64,000 bases of DNA from Microbacterium testaceum (GTDB taxonomy: Bacteria > Actinomycetota > Actinomycetes > Actinomycetales > Microbacteriaceae). A program made the translations under genes and the position numbers. Shown here piece after piece: positions 1-9,333 of the stretch. The stretch lies in contig NZ_BJML01000005.1 of NCBI RefSeq assembly GCF_006539145.1, forward strand, positions 169,353 to 233,352, given 5' to 3'. The notes under the pieces were generated by a model. The model made no database searches, was not told the origin of the DNA, and worked only from the letters and a program-made list of their open reading frames with translations. How positions within the stretch are numbered: the stretch's first letter is position 1; every line of letters begins with the position of its first letter.

Positions 1-1
1 G

Positions 2-580
2 GCCCTGCTGCGCATCCTGGGTCGAGACCGTGCCCTGCTGGAGGTCGGCGGCGCGTCCGTCGAACTCAGCGCGCGGCACGCGGAGATCCTGCTACTGCTC
101 GCCGTCCACCGCGAGGGTCTGTCCGCCGAGGCACTGAGTGAGGCGGTGTACGGCCACGCTGCCGTCGAGACGCTGCGGCCCGAAATGGTGAGGCTGCGGC
201 GCGTGCTCGCCCCGGTGGCGCCGCGCCTCGTCCCCACCTCGCGGCCCTACCGGCTTCCCGTGGGCCTCGAAACGGACGCGCAGCACGTGCTGTCGCTGCT
301 CGATCGCGGGGCGCACCGGGTGGCGCTCGCGGCGTATGCGGGCTCGGTGCTCCCCGACTCCGAGGCTCCGGGGGTGGTCGAGGTGCGTGAGTCGGTGCGC
401 TCGACGCTGCGTGAGGCGCTGATCGCCGAAGCGGGGGTGGATGTGCTTCTCGCCTACGCCGAGACCGCCGACGCGCGCGACGACGAGGAGGTGCTGCGCT
501 TGTGTTTGAAGCTGGTGCCCGCCCGCTCACCCAAACGCGCGGGTCTCGTGGCTCGGCTGGCGAGCCTCGAAAGCGCGTGA
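2..580 (+). CDS. C-terminal part of GAF/AcoR-like transcriptional regulator (5' truncated by window)
   Basis: An open frame runs from the window edge to a TGA at 578-580, giving 192 residues with no start, so the N-terminus lies outside. The visible part has a short beta/winged-helix-like region (ELSARHAEILLLL, then GLSAEALSEAVYG) of the kind that ends GAF-domain regulators in actinobacteria, followed by an Ala/Arg/Leu-rich helical tail. In this group such regulators commonly sit upstream of an aldehyde dehydrogenase plus DUF779 pair, and that is what follows here. I infer that it controls the dehydrogenase, perhaps through the palindromes at 1275-1344. The GAF domain itself cannot be seen, so the family call rests on the C-terminus and context. 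Confidence 0.6.
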   Translation, partial: ALLRILGRDRALLEVGGASVELSARHAEILLLLAVHREGLSAEALSEAVYGHAAVETLRPEMVRLRRVLAPVAPRLVPTSRPYRLPVGLETDAQHVLSLLDRGAHRVALAAYAGSVLPDSEAPGVVEVRESVRSTLREALIAEAGVDVLLAYAETADARDDEEVLRLCLKLVPARSPKRAGLVARLASLESA

Positions 581-658
581 CACTCCGTGCTCCCCCGCGC
601 CACCAGGGGATTTGCTGAGAGCCTCCCCGATGTCGGAGGCCCTCGTTACGCTGACCGT

Positions 659-1183
659 ATGGACGAAAAAGCTCTCGACATCTTCTCGGCAGCTCGCGCC
701 CGTCGCGACGTGGGGCGCATCCGCGAGGCACTCGCCGAGGTCAAGGCGGGCGACGTCGCCCGCGTCATCGTCCGCTCGCCCCGCTACGGGCTCTACGCGC
801 TCGAGGGCACTGTGCGCATCGGCGTCGGCGGGCAGCCGCTCGTCGGCGACGTCATCCTCGCCACGAGCGCCGAGATCCAGCGCATCGACCTCGGCATCGA
901 GGCCCCGCAGCCCGCGCTCGAGGCCGACGTGGTCGACCCCTCGACCCTTCCCCACGGCACCCCCGTGCGGGTGACCTTCGTCACCCCGACCCACCAGACC
1001 TTCGCGCTGACGGGTCCTATCACGGCCGGCAACGACCGCTTCCTCCTCGTCGGCAGCTGGATCGTCGCCGACGACCGCGCGATCGCGCCACGCGTGCAGA
1101 GCATCGAGCGCCTCGACGACGTCGACCTGCACGAGGTCAACGTGCCTCCGCTGCGTTCGGTGCTGGCCGACGCCGACGCGTAG
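659..1183 (+). CDS. Conserved hypothetical protein, 174 aa
   Basis: The ATG at 659 (MDEKALDIF) is preferred over an upstream in-frame ATG because coding-type composition begins there. The protein has no signal peptide or membrane segment and no motif I recognise. After an Arg-rich helix (residues 8-25) it looks beta-rich, with alternating hydrophobic strands such as VARVIVRSPRYGLYALEGTVRIGVGG, read as a small soluble beta-fold. It lies between the regulator and the aldehyde dehydrogenase, 78 bases after the regulator stop, and is followed by a strong hairpin terminator at 1217-1250. It is probably its own unit or the end of the regulator transcript. Function unknown. Confidence 0.7.
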   Translation: MDEKALDIFSAARARRDVGRIREALAEVKAGDVARVIVRSPRYGLYALEGTVRIGVGGQPLVGDVILATSAEIQRIDLGIEAPQPALEADVVDPSTLPHGTPVRVTFVTPTHQTFALTGPITAGNDRFLLVGSWIVADDRAIAPRVQSIERLDDVDLHEVNVPPLRSVLADADA

Positions 1184-1216
1184 TCGCGCGGCTGCGCCGA
1201 GTCTTCGACGCGCAGA

Positions 1217-1250
1217 ACGGATGCCACGGCCTCGGGGTCGTGGCATCCGT
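1217..1250 (+). terminator. Rho-independent-type hairpin after 659-1183
   Basis: ACGGATGCCACG at 1217-1228 is perfectly complementary to CGTGGCATCCGT at 1239-1250, with a 10-base loop that can tighten by two further pairs, followed by CGTTTCG. It separates the hypothetical gene from the aldehyde dehydrogenase promoter region. The stem contains the genome-typical GGATGCC/GGCATCC heptamer on both arms. Confidence 0.7.
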
Positions 1251-1274
1251 CGTTTCGCGGGGTGCGGTGAGGTC

Positions 1275-1344
1275 GCGAGATCACGTGATCTCGCCGACAT
1301 CACCCGTCTTGTCGTGTGTTTTTGTCCAGGTCACGTGATCTCGC
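1275..1344. promoter_or_regulatory. Paired operator candidates upstream of aldehyde dehydrogenase
   Basis: A perfect 20-base palindrome GCGAGATCACGTGATCTCGC occupies 1275-1294. A second copy of 14 of its bases, TCACGTGATCTCGC, lies at 1331-1344, with the shared TCACGTGA centres exactly 50 bases apart, near five helical turns. The pair sits 116-185 bases before the dehydrogenase start. The most likely ligand is the GAF regulator encoded upstream, which is inference. Confidence 0.55.
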
Positions 1345-1459
1345 GCCCTCCGCGGCCACGACGACCCCGTGCAACCCGATGCAACCTCTCCCGGCGTACC
1401 GTCGGCGCATCGCCGCCCGAAGCCGACGCGGCGACTCATGACCGTCGAAGGAGACACGC

Positions 1460-3010
<1,551 letters not shown>

Positions 3011-3024
3011 GCTTCCTCCGGAAC

Positions 3025-3072
3025 GTCCCGCTTCGCGCGAGCTCGACGGACTGAACTCGCACGAAGTGGGAC
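3025..3072. repeat. Intergenic inverted repeat 1 (GTCCCRCTTCGYGCGAG family)
   Basis: GTCCCGCTTCGCGCGAG (3025-3041) pairs with CTCGCACGAAGTGGGAC (3056-3072) with two mismatches, both tolerated as G-U pairs in RNA; loop 14 bases. It begins 14 bases after the dehydrogenase stop and belongs to the same repeat family as the unit at 3094-3149. Confidence 0.7.
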
Positions 3073-3093
3073 ACGCAACGTGGCGGACGGTAT

Positions 3094-3149
3094 GCATGTC
3101 CCACTTTGTGCGGATCGGGTTCGCGATCTCCGCACGAAGTGGGACATGC
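3094..3149. repeat. Intergenic inverted repeat 2, same family
   Basis: The 21-base arms at 3094-3114 and 3129-3149 match except for one base that allows a wobble pair; the loop is again 14 bases. The shared core, CGCACGAAGTGGGACA or its complement, therefore occurs four times in alternating orientation in about 125 bases, between the dehydrogenase and DUF779 genes. Confidence 0.75.
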
Positions 3150-3170
3150 CTCAACGAAGGACGGGAACGG

Positions 3171-3563
3171 ATGCCAGAACTCTCCCGCGTGGACGTGACG
3201 GATGCCGCGGCCGCGCTGCTGCGCGAGCTGACGGTGAAGCACGGGCCGCTGATGTTCCACCAGTCCGGCGGGTGCTGCGATGGTAGCTCCCCCATGTGTT
3301 ACCCCGTGGGCATGTTCCTCACCGGGCCTAGCGACGTGCACCTCGGCGACATCGAGGTCGGACTCGACGACCCCGTCGAGGTCTACATGTCGGAGTCGCA
3401 GTTCGAGTACTGGAAGTTCACGCACCTGACGATCGACGTCGTTCCGGGACGCGGCGCCGGCTTCTCGGTCGAGGGCCCGACGGGCATGCGGTTCCTCATT
3501 CGGTCGCGGATGCTGACGGAGGAAGAGGCGGTGGCGTTCGGGGTGGGCACTCCGTCCGGATGA
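3171..3563 (+). CDS. DUF779 family protein, aldehyde dehydrogenase partner
   Basis: The 130-residue product starts at ATG 3171 (MPELSRVDVTDAAAALL); the long frame upstream of it is a shadow of the dehydrogenase. It carries the family hallmark FHQSGGCCDGSSPMCYP near residues 28-44, a Cys-rich loop that looks suited to metal or disulfide chemistry, and the downstream segment GDIEVGLDDPVEVYMSESQFEYW. DUF779 proteins are small cytoplasmic proteins almost always found beside ExaC/AldB-type aldehyde dehydrogenases; their biochemical role is not established to my knowledge. Here it is separated from the dehydrogenase by 160 bases holding two hairpins, so its expression may be uncoupled from it. The 3' end overlaps a convergent gene. 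Confidence 0.9.
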   Translation: MPELSRVDVTDAAAALLRELTVKHGPLMFHQSGGCCDGSSPMCYPVGMFLTGPSDVHLGDIEVGLDDPVEVYMSESQFEYWKFTHLTIDVVPGRGAGFSVEGPTGMRFLIRSRMLTEEEAVAFGVGTPSG

Positions 3564-3834
3564 GGCTTGCCCGCCAGCGCTTGTCACGCAGGGCCGTCAC
3601 CGAGGCAAGGGTCAGGACGAGAACCGGGACGGCGAGCACCGCGTCCGGAACGAGGTAGGACACCAGAAACCCCGTTGCCGAAGCGCAAGCCACCGCGATC
3701 CAGTAAGTGGAATGCCGAGCCGGGTCGATGAGGTATCCCCAGCCCATTCCGAGCAGAGCCGCGAAGACGGTGACGATAAGACTGAGGTCGGGGGTCTCGT
3801 GCACGTGGATTCTCCAGGTCCGTGGAGAGGTCAA
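3496..3834 (-). CDS. Small hydrophobic membrane protein (start uncertain)
   Basis: The predicted protein of up to 112 residues has three hydrophobic stretches, LIVTVFAALLGMGWGYLI, TYWIAVACASATGFLVSYLV and VLAVPVLVLTLASVTAL, separated by charged turns, and a Pro/Arg-rich C-terminal tail. It overlaps the DUF779 gene tail to tail by 68 bases. The longest start is TTG at 3834; a GTG at 3804 (HETPDLSLIV...) would give 102 residues and begins close to the first membrane segment. Neither has a strong ribosome binding site. The regular hydrophobic pattern makes it more credible than a random frame, but I recognise no family. Confidence 0.55.
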   Translation of the reverse strand: MTSPRTWRIHVHETPDLSLIVTVFAALLGMGWGYLIDPARHSTYWIAVACASATGFLVSYLVPDAVLAVPVLVLTLASVTALRDKRWRASLIRTECPPRTPPPLPPSASATE

Positions 3835-3915
3835 TGTGGCATACCGTGTCCGTCCTCGGCGGGAGAATCACCTTCGGGCGGACGGTATTCACCCGTCCTG
3901 TCGCGGCCCGGCCCG

Positions 3916-4521
3916 CTACAGCCACCCGCGCTCGACCGCGACCCGCACGGCATCCGCCCGATTCCGCCCGCCGGTCTTGCCGATGGCGCTCGACAGGTGG
4001 TTCTTCACCGTTCCCTCCGAGAGGTGAACAGTCCGCGCGATGTCGGCGATCGAGCCGCCGTCGCGCGCCGCGGCGAGCACGTCGGTCTCACGTTCGGTCA
4101 GGGGTGAGTCGCCCTGCGCCAGCGACTCGGCGGCGAGAGCAGGATCCACCACTCGCAACCCGGCAGACACCCGCCGCACAGCATCGGCGAGCTCGGCTGC
4201 GGGGGTGTCTTTCACCACGAACCCCGAGGCTCCTGCTTGCATGGCCCGCGCCAGGTACCCGGGGCGTCCGAAGGTCGTGACGATGAGGGCGCGGCATCCG
4301 GGAACCTTCGACCGCAATTCAGTGGCCGCGGCGATCCCGTCGATTCCCGGCATCTCGATGTCGAGCAGGGCGACGGTGGCCCCCGACGTCCGTGCCGCCT
4401 CGACCACATGGTCACCGCGACCCACCTGGGCGACGACCTCGATGTCGGATTCGAGTCCCAGCAGGGCGGCGAGGGCCCCGCGGACGAGAGCTTGATCGTC
4501 GGCGATGAGCAGTCGGATCAC
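3916..4521 (-). CDS. NarL/DesR-type response regulator
   Basis: A 201-residue two-domain regulator. The receiver domain has LLIADDQ (acidic pair), the phosphoacceptor Asp in ALLDIEMPG (about residue 53), the T in VTTFG and the K in VVKD. The LuxR-type HTH occupies the C-terminus (LTERETDVLAAARDGGSIADIA...LSEGTVKNHLSSAIGKTG). The start is GTG at 4521, overlapping the kinase stop as GTGA, so the two are translationally coupled. It is the last gene of an operon in which the ABC ATPase, ABC permease, kinase and regulator run in that order. By analogy with DesK/DesR-type modules it probably controls the operon itself; the inverted repeat at 7421-7439 is a candidate site. Confidence 0.93.
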   Translation of the reverse strand: MIRLLIADDQALVRGALAALLGLESDIEVVAQVGRGDHVVEAARTSGATVALLDIEMPGIDGIAAATELRSKVPGCRALIVTTFGRPGYLARAMQAGASGFVVKDTPAAELADAVRRVSAGLRVVDPALAAESLAQGDSPLTERETDVLAAARDGGSIADIARTVHLSEGTVKNHLSSAIGKTGGRNRADAVRVAVERGWL

Positions 4522-5636
4522 CAGGCCACCTTCACTCTGAATCCTCCGAGGTCGCTGCGGCCGATCGTCAACCGTGCCCCCGAACTCTCGACACGTTCCC
4601 GAAGCCCGGTCAGACCCGAACCGGTGGATGCCGTGGACGCCGGGCCGCAACCGTCGTCGGCGACCTCGATGGAGCGGTTGTCGAGTCGCACGCGGCAGGC
4701 GTTCGCTCCGGAATGGCGGACCACGTTGGTCACGGCTTCTCGAACGACCCAGCCGGCGAGTTCACGCCGGTCGGCGGGAACCTGGTCGGTGGAGCCGGGG
4801 AGGTCGGCGGACACTCCCGCGCTCTCGAGCGCCGCTCGCGCCGCGGCGAGCTCGCCGCTGATGCTCACGCCCCGGTAACCGTGAACCGTCGCCCGCACGT
4901 CGGCCAGCGCTCCCCGCGACAGCTCCTCGATCTGGCCGATCTCGTCACGGGCGGCCGGGGAGCCGGCATCCATTAGTCGTCCCGCCAATTCGGCCTTGAC
5001 GGTGATCACGGTGAGCGAGTGTCCGAGGATGTCGTGTACATCGCGGGCGACCCGTCCGCGTTCGCGCTCGGCGGCGAGTTCGGCGATCTGCTCTTGCGCG
5101 TCGCGGAGACGCTCGAGGGTCGAGATGTTCTCGACGAAGCTGAACATCATGATCGAGATCGAGAGGATGATCGCCGAGTTCACGACGTTCGACAACGCGT
5201 CGGCGCCCATCGCCTCGCCGACGACGAACGACAGAGCGCTGAGGGCCGGGACGAACAGCCAGGTCGTCCGCCGGCCCATCGCCGAGACGGCGAACGCGAC
5301 GCCGACGAACGTCCACATCCAACGGATGTCGGCGCCGAGCCACGGCAGCAGCGCGAGGCTCAGCGCGAAGAGCACTACCGTCGGCAACAGCCGGTGCAGT
5401 CGCGACGCGGTGACGCGGGCGTAGGGAACCGTCGCCATGAACACGGCGGCGAACGCGACCACGATCCCTGTGCCCACGAGGTGACCCGCAACGCTCGGAC
5501 CCTCCCACAATTCGACGAGGACCGGGAAGGTCCAGATCAGCGAAATCGACGCCCCGATGAACCAGCCGCGGCGGAACGGACGGCGGCCCGGAACGCGGGT
5601 GCGCTCCGGGCCGGTCGTCGTGCTCACGTCGTTCAC
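4518..5636 (-). CDS. Sensor histidine kinase, HisKA_3/DesK type
   Basis: This 372-residue membrane kinase has an N-terminal sensor of about five to six hydrophobic segments (residues 25-165), a short coiled linker (LERLRDAQEQIAELAAERE), the HisKA_3 phosphorylation box ERGRVARDVHDILGHSLT with the acceptor His in RDVHD, and a HATPase_c domain with an N-box (NVVRHSGANA), a DDGCG turn and a G-box (GSGLTGLRERV). There is no extracellular ligand domain, so it probably senses something within or at the membrane, as DesK-like kinases coupled to ABC exporters do. It overlaps the response regulator by 4 bases and follows the permease gene by 10 bases. Confidence 0.93.
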   Translation of the reverse strand: MNDVSTTTGPERTRVPGRRPFRRGWFIGASISLIWTFPVLVELWEGPSVAGHLVGTGIVVAFAAVFMATVPYARVTASRLHRLLPTVVLFALSLALLPWLGADIRWMWTFVGVAFAVSAMGRRTTWLFVPALSALSFVVGEAMGADALSNVVNSAIILSISIMMFSFVENISTLERLRDAQEQIAELAAERERGRVARDVHDILGHSLTVITVKAELAGRLMDAGSPAARDEIGQIEELSRGALADVRATVHGYRGVSISGELAAARAALESAGVSADLPGSTDQVPADRRELAGWVVREAVTNVVRHSGANACRVRLDNRSIEVADDGCGPASTASTGSGLTGLRERVESSGARLTIGRSDLGGFRVKVAW

Positions 5637-5646
5637 CCTAGGCGCG

Positions 5647-6444
5647 TCAGCCGCGACGCGTGTCGCGACGGAAGAAGTACACGGTTCCGGCGACGAACAC
5701 CGCGAGCCAGACCACCGCGTTGATCAGGGCGCCGAGATCGAATCCGTCACCGGTGAGGGGCGAACGGGCGAGCTCGCCGATGCCGTACACCGGCGTCAGC
5801 TTGCCAATGACCTGGAGAAAGTCGGGCATCGACGACAGCGGGAAGAACAGTCCGCCGAGGAACGACAGCAGCACCACCGCGAGGCTCGTGATCTGCGCCG
5901 CGTTCTCGCCCGGCACCATGTACCCGACCATGAGACCGAGCGTCGTGAAGACGGCGCCGGCGAGCACCCAGGCCGCCAGGCCCGTGACGATCCACTGCGC
6001 CGGGGCGAGCTGAACACCGGCGCCGGCGGCGACCGCGTACGTCGCGATCACGGCGATGAGGCCGAACATCATGCCCGCGAGCATCTTCACCACGACGTTC
6101 GCGACGGGGTTGAGGGGCGTGAGCCGCAGCTGGCGCGACCAACCCTGCGCGCGCTCGACCGCGACCGATGCCCCGGTCTGGGTCGCCGACATCATGGTTC
6201 CGTACATCGCCATCGAGACCATGATGTACGCGGCCACCGACACTCCCCCGGCCGCCAGCGGGGTGTCCGTGAGCGGCACGTCCAGCGTCTGGAACCCGAC
6301 GATGAAGAACATCAGCACGGGGAACGCGACGGTGAAGAGGATGCTCCGAGGATTCCGCAGCTTGCGCACCAGCTCGATGCGCAGATAGGTCAGGGTGAAG
6401 CCGCCGAAGGCGGGGACCGGGCGGTCGAGGGCGATGGCGGTCAT
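5647..6444 (-). CDS. ABC-2 type exporter permease
   Basis: A 265-residue protein with six hydrophobic segments typical of ABC-2 permeases: SILFTVAFPVLMFFIV, VSVAAYIMVSMAMYGTMM, MLAGMMFGLIAVIATYAVAAGA, a pair around ITSLAVVLLSFLGGLFFPLSSMP, and a final VVWLAVFVAGTVYFF before an Arg-rich end. The FFPLSSMPDFLQ element after the fifth segment is a common ABC-2 signature. The ATG at 6444 overlaps the ATPase stop as ATGA. With the ATPase it should form a homodimeric efflux pump; the substrate (drug, lipid or peptide) is not readable from sequence. Confidence 0.9.
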   Translation of the reverse strand: MTAIALDRPVPAFGGFTLTYLRIELVRKLRNPRSILFTVAFPVLMFFIVGFQTLDVPLTDTPLAAGGVSVAAYIMVSMAMYGTMMSATQTGASVAVERAQGWSRQLRLTPLNPVANVVVKMLAGMMFGLIAVIATYAVAAGAGVQLAPAQWIVTGLAAWVLAGAVFTTLGLMVGYMVPGENAAQITSLAVVLLSFLGGLFFPLSSMPDFLQVIGKLTPVYGIGELARSPLTGDGFDLGALINAVVWLAVFVAGTVYFFRRDTRRG

Positions 6445-7376
6445 CGAAGTGATCCATTCAAGGCGAGGCCGGATGCCGAGGGCTCGGCGGTGAGAGTCAA
6501 GAAGACGCTCTCGAGGTTCTGCGCGGTGATCTCCAGATCGCGCGCCGTGGTCGTGCTGAGCAGGTGCCGGGCGAGGGCGTCGGAGTCCCGCGTGCGCACC
6601 GAGACGCGCTCGCCGTTGGCCTCGACCGAGTCGACGCCGGGCAGCGCCGCGAGCGCCGTGAGGTCGGCATCCGGAAGCGTCGCCTGAACCACACGACCCG
6701 AGACGAGGTTCTTGATCTCGGTGGTGCTGCCGTCGGCCACGATCTGCCCGCCTCGCATGAGCACGATGCGGTCGGCGTACTCGTCGGCCTCGTCGAGATA
6801 GTGCGTGGCGAACATCACGGTGCGTCCGCGCGCGGCATCCGCTCGAATCGCGCTCCAGAACGAGCGGCGCGCCTCGACGTCCATGCCGGTGGTGGGCTCG
6901 TCGAGGATCAGCAGCGCCGGGTCGCTCACGAGCGCCATCGCGAAGCGCAGCCGCTGCTGCTCGCCGCCCGAGCACAGGCCCACCTTGCGGCGGGCGAGAT
7001 TCCGGATGCCGGCACGCTCGAGCGCCTCGTCGACGGGACGCTTCTCGGCGAACAGGCTCGCCGTGAGCTCCACCGTTTCTCGCACGGTCAGGTCTTTCAG
7101 CAGTCCGCCCGACTGGAGGACGGCGGAGACGAGACCGCGGGCGACGGCGCCGCGAGCGGTGTGGCCGAACACCTCGATGCTGCCGGCGTCGGGGTTCGTG
7201 AGGCCGAGGATCATGTCGATCGTGGTGGTCTTGCCCGCGCCGTTCGGGCCGAGGAAGGCCACGATCTCGCCCGGTCGGACGGTGAGGTCGACGCCGCGCA
7301 CGGCGTGGACGGAGCCGAAGCTCTTGACGACGCCCCGCGCGTCGATCGCGGCGGGGATGGGGGTGGAGGAGGTCAT
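6441..7376 (-). CDS. ABC exporter ATP-binding protein
   Basis: The 311-residue protein has Walker A (FLGPNGAGKTTT), Q-loop, signature (LCSGGEQQRLRFAMAL, with CSGGE in place of LSGGQ), Walker B (LLILDEPTTGMD) and the switch His (FATHYLDEADEYADR). The C-terminal 90 residues form the extra domain found in DrrA/CcmA-like exporters. The start ATG at 7376 (MTSSTPIPA) follows GGAGG in the transcript; the upstream in-frame start lacks such a site. It heads the four-gene operon with permease, kinase and regulator. Confidence 0.92.
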   Translation of the reverse strand: MTSSTPIPAAIDARGVVKSFGSVHAVRGVDLTVRPGEIVAFLGPNGAGKTTTIDMILGLTNPDAGSIEVFGHTARGAVARGLVSAVLQSGGLLKDLTVRETVELTASLFAEKRPVDEALERAGIRNLARRKVGLCSGGEQQRLRFAMALVSDPALLILDEPTTGMDVEARRSFWSAIRADAARGRTVMFATHYLDEADEYADRIVLMRGGQIVADGSTTEIKNLVSGRVVQATLPDADLTALAALPGVDSVEANGERVSVRTRDSDALARHLLSTTTARDLEITAQNLESVFLTLTAEPSASGLALNGSLR

Positions 7377-7420
7377 GACTTCATGCTGGCCTCGGCACGC
7401 TCGCCGCACATCGGACGGCT

Positions 7421-7439
7421 GTCACCATTCAGAGGTGAC
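7421..7439. promoter_or_regulatory. Inverted repeat upstream of ABC/two-component operon
   Basis: GTCACC-N7-GGTGAC lies 45-63 bases upstream of the ATPase start, and a second small repeat, TGAC-GTTC-GTCA (7436-7447), overlaps it. Position and symmetry fit a binding site for the NarL-type regulator encoded at the end of this operon. This is inference from arrangement only. Confidence 0.4.
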
Positions 7440-7459
7440 GTTCGTCATGGGTGAATCCG

Positions 7460-8290
7460 TTACGCCACCTTCGTCGCCCGAATCGTGTAGCTGAGCGGCG
7501 CGACCGACGGCTGCTGCGTCAGCGCGTACTCGCCGTCCGCGCGCTCGGTCATGCGGCCGGGCAGCGCTTCCCACGGCACGCTGTCGTGCTCGACCAGGGT
7601 GTCGAGGCGCAGCCCGCGCGCGAGCAGGGCCGTGACGATCTCGCCGAGGCCGTGGTTCCACTCGTACGTCTTCGTCGCGGTCAGCGGTGCCGACACATCG
7701 ACGTAGGTGCTGCCGTCGTCCCACGCGAGAGGCGCCGTCTGCTCGAAGTACGGGAAGGCCAGCGTCAGACCGGGCTGCTCCTCGTCCATGGACCACAGGA
7801 TCGGGTGACATTCCCGCAGGTGCAGGGTGCCTCCGGGGGCGAGCAGGTCGTTCACCACCCCCGCCCAGTCCTCGATGGACGGTAGCCAGCAGAGGGCGCC
7901 GATGCCCGTGTACACGAGGTCGAAGCTCTCGCGCGGCAGGACGGTGGCGGCATCCCGCACATCTGACTGGACGAATGCGGCCTCGACTCCCGCCTCGGCA
8001 GCGAGCCGCCGGGCCTCGGCGACGGCGTTCTCGGAGAAATCCAGTCCGGTCACCTGTGCGCCCAGGCGTGCGAGCGACAGGGTGTCGGTGCCGATGTGGC
8101 ACTGCAGGTGCACGGTGCGCCGCCCCGCGATATCGCCCAGCAGCGGCAGGTCGAAGCGCACGACGTCCGACAGCGCCTCGCGGTCGTCCACATAGCGCTG
8201 GATGCCGTAGCCCGAGCCGTCGCGGGCGGCGTGCAGCGTCGCACGCTCGTTCCAGTTGGCGCGGTTCGCGTCGATGTAGTCGGAGGTCAT
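7460..8290 (-). CDS. Class I SAM-dependent methyltransferase
   Basis: The 276-residue cytoplasmic protein shows the Rossmann methyltransferase order: motif I region VHLQCHIGTDTLSLARLG (residues 60-77), the acidic end of strand 2 in VTGLDFSE, motif II-like FVQSDVRDA, and a motif IV-like FDLVYTGIGALCWL. The LQCHIGTD variant, with C in place of the usual glycine-rich E/DxGxGxG, is common in small-molecule methyltransferases of actinobacteria. Substrate unknown. It has its own short upstream region facing the ATP-grasp gene and is not obviously in an operon with the ABC genes downstream. Confidence 0.9.
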   Translation of the reverse strand: MTSDYIDANRANWNERATLHAARDGSGYGIQRYVDDREALSDVVRFDLPLLGDIAGRRTVHLQCHIGTDTLSLARLGAQVTGLDFSENAVAEARRLAAEAGVEAAFVQSDVRDAATVLPRESFDLVYTGIGALCWLPSIEDWAGVVNDLLAPGGTLHLRECHPILWSMDEEQPGLTLAFPYFEQTAPLAWDDGSTYVDVSAPLTATKTYEWNHGLGEIVTALLARGLRLDTLVEHDSVPWEALPGRMTERADGEYALTQQPSVAPLSYTIRATKVA

Positions 8291-8379
8291 GGCATCCCTT
8301 TCCCGAGATCGAGCCTAGGGATGCCATGACCCGGTGTCGCCACATGACGCGGTGCGGGCGCGATGTCGGAGGTGCGGGT

Positions 8380-8392
8380 TAGCCTGGCGGCA
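8380..8392 (+). promoter_or_regulatory. -10 element for a leaderless transcript of the ATP-grasp gene
   Basis: TAGCCT at 8380-8385 ends seven bases before the ATG at 8392, the spacing expected if transcription starts at the first base of the start codon. No Shine-Dalgarno sequence fits between them. Confidence 0.5.
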
Positions 8393-9333
8393 TGTCGGGC
8401 AAGGTCTATGTCATCCACGAGAACTCCCAGTGGATTCCGCCGTTCGCGGCGGCGTTCGAGGCGGAGGGCGTGCCGTTCGAGGAGTGGCTGCTCACCGACG
8501 GGTCGATCGACCTCGCGGTCGAGCCTCCGGAGGGAGTGTTCTGGTCGCGGTTGAGCGCATCGGCGCACACGCGCGATCACGCGCACAGCAAGGAGTTCGG
8601 TCGGGCCGTGTTGCGGTGGCTGGCGTCGTGGGGACGAACGGTCATCAACGGTGCCGACGTTCTCGAGCTCGAGGTCAGCAAGGTCGCGCAGCATGCCGCC
8701 CTGCGTCACGCGGGTATCGACGTCCCGCGCACCGTCGCCGTCTTCGGCACCGACGATCTCGTCGCCAAGGCGCGGGAGTTCGGGGCGCCCTTCATCAGCA
8801 AGCACAATCAGGGCGGAAAGGGCCTCGGCGTTCGCCGCTGGGACTCCCTTGCCGAGTTCGCGGCGTGGGTCGACGGTCCCGACTTCGAACCCTCCCCCGA
8901 CGGCATCACCCTCCTGCAGGAGTTGCTGGTCGCGCAGACGCCGTTCATCACGCGCGCCGAGTTCGTCGCCGGTGATTTCGTCTACGCGGTTCGCGTCGAC
9001 ACGAGCGCGGGCAGCTTCGAGCTCTGCCCGGCCGAGGCCTGCGCGATCCCGGGCGCCGACGGGGTCGAGCCCGAGCCGCTGTTCCGGCGTCGTGACGACG
9101 TCGATCCGGCGCTCATCGACCGCTACCTCGCCTTCCTCGCGGCAGAAGGCGTGGGCATCGCGGGCATCGAGTTCATCGAGACGCGCGACGGTCGGACCGT
9201 CACCTACGACGTGAACACCAACACCAACTACAACCCCGACGTCGAGGCGACCGCGCCGCGCTCCGGGCCGCGCGAGATCGCTCGCTGGCTCGGCTCGCTG
9301 CTGCCCAAAGAAGCGGTCGGTCTTCGTGGCTGA
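8392..9333 (+). CDS. ATP-grasp domain protein (RimK-like ligase)
   Basis: The 313-residue protein matches the ATP-grasp layout: an N-terminal alpha/beta domain (VYVIHENSQWIPPF...), the central domain with FISKHNQGGKGLGVRRW (nucleotide-binding Lys and Gly-rich loop, about residues 135-151), LLQELLV, and the metal-binding end IEFIETRDGRTVTYDVNTNTNYN with the Glu/Asn pair typical of ATP-grasp (about residues 262-284). Such enzymes join a carboxylate to an amine or thiol using ATP. RimK/GshB-like members add amino acids to small acids or peptides. The stop overlaps metY by 8 bases, so the two are co-translated, which hints at a role near sulfur amino acids. Exact substrates unknown. Confidence 0.88.
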   Translation: MSGKVYVIHENSQWIPPFAAAFEAEGVPFEEWLLTDGSIDLAVEPPEGVFWSRLSASAHTRDHAHSKEFGRAVLRWLASWGRTVINGADVLELEVSKVAQHAALRHAGIDVPRTVAVFGTDDLVAKAREFGAPFISKHNQGGKGLGVRRWDSLAEFAAWVDGPDFEPSPDGITLLQELLVAQTPFITRAEFVAGDFVYAVRVDTSAGSFELCPAEACAIPGADGVEPEPLFRRRDDVDPALIDRYLAFLAAEGVGIAGIEFIETRDGRTVTYDVNTNTNYNPDVEATAPRSGPREIARWLGSLLPKEAVGLRG

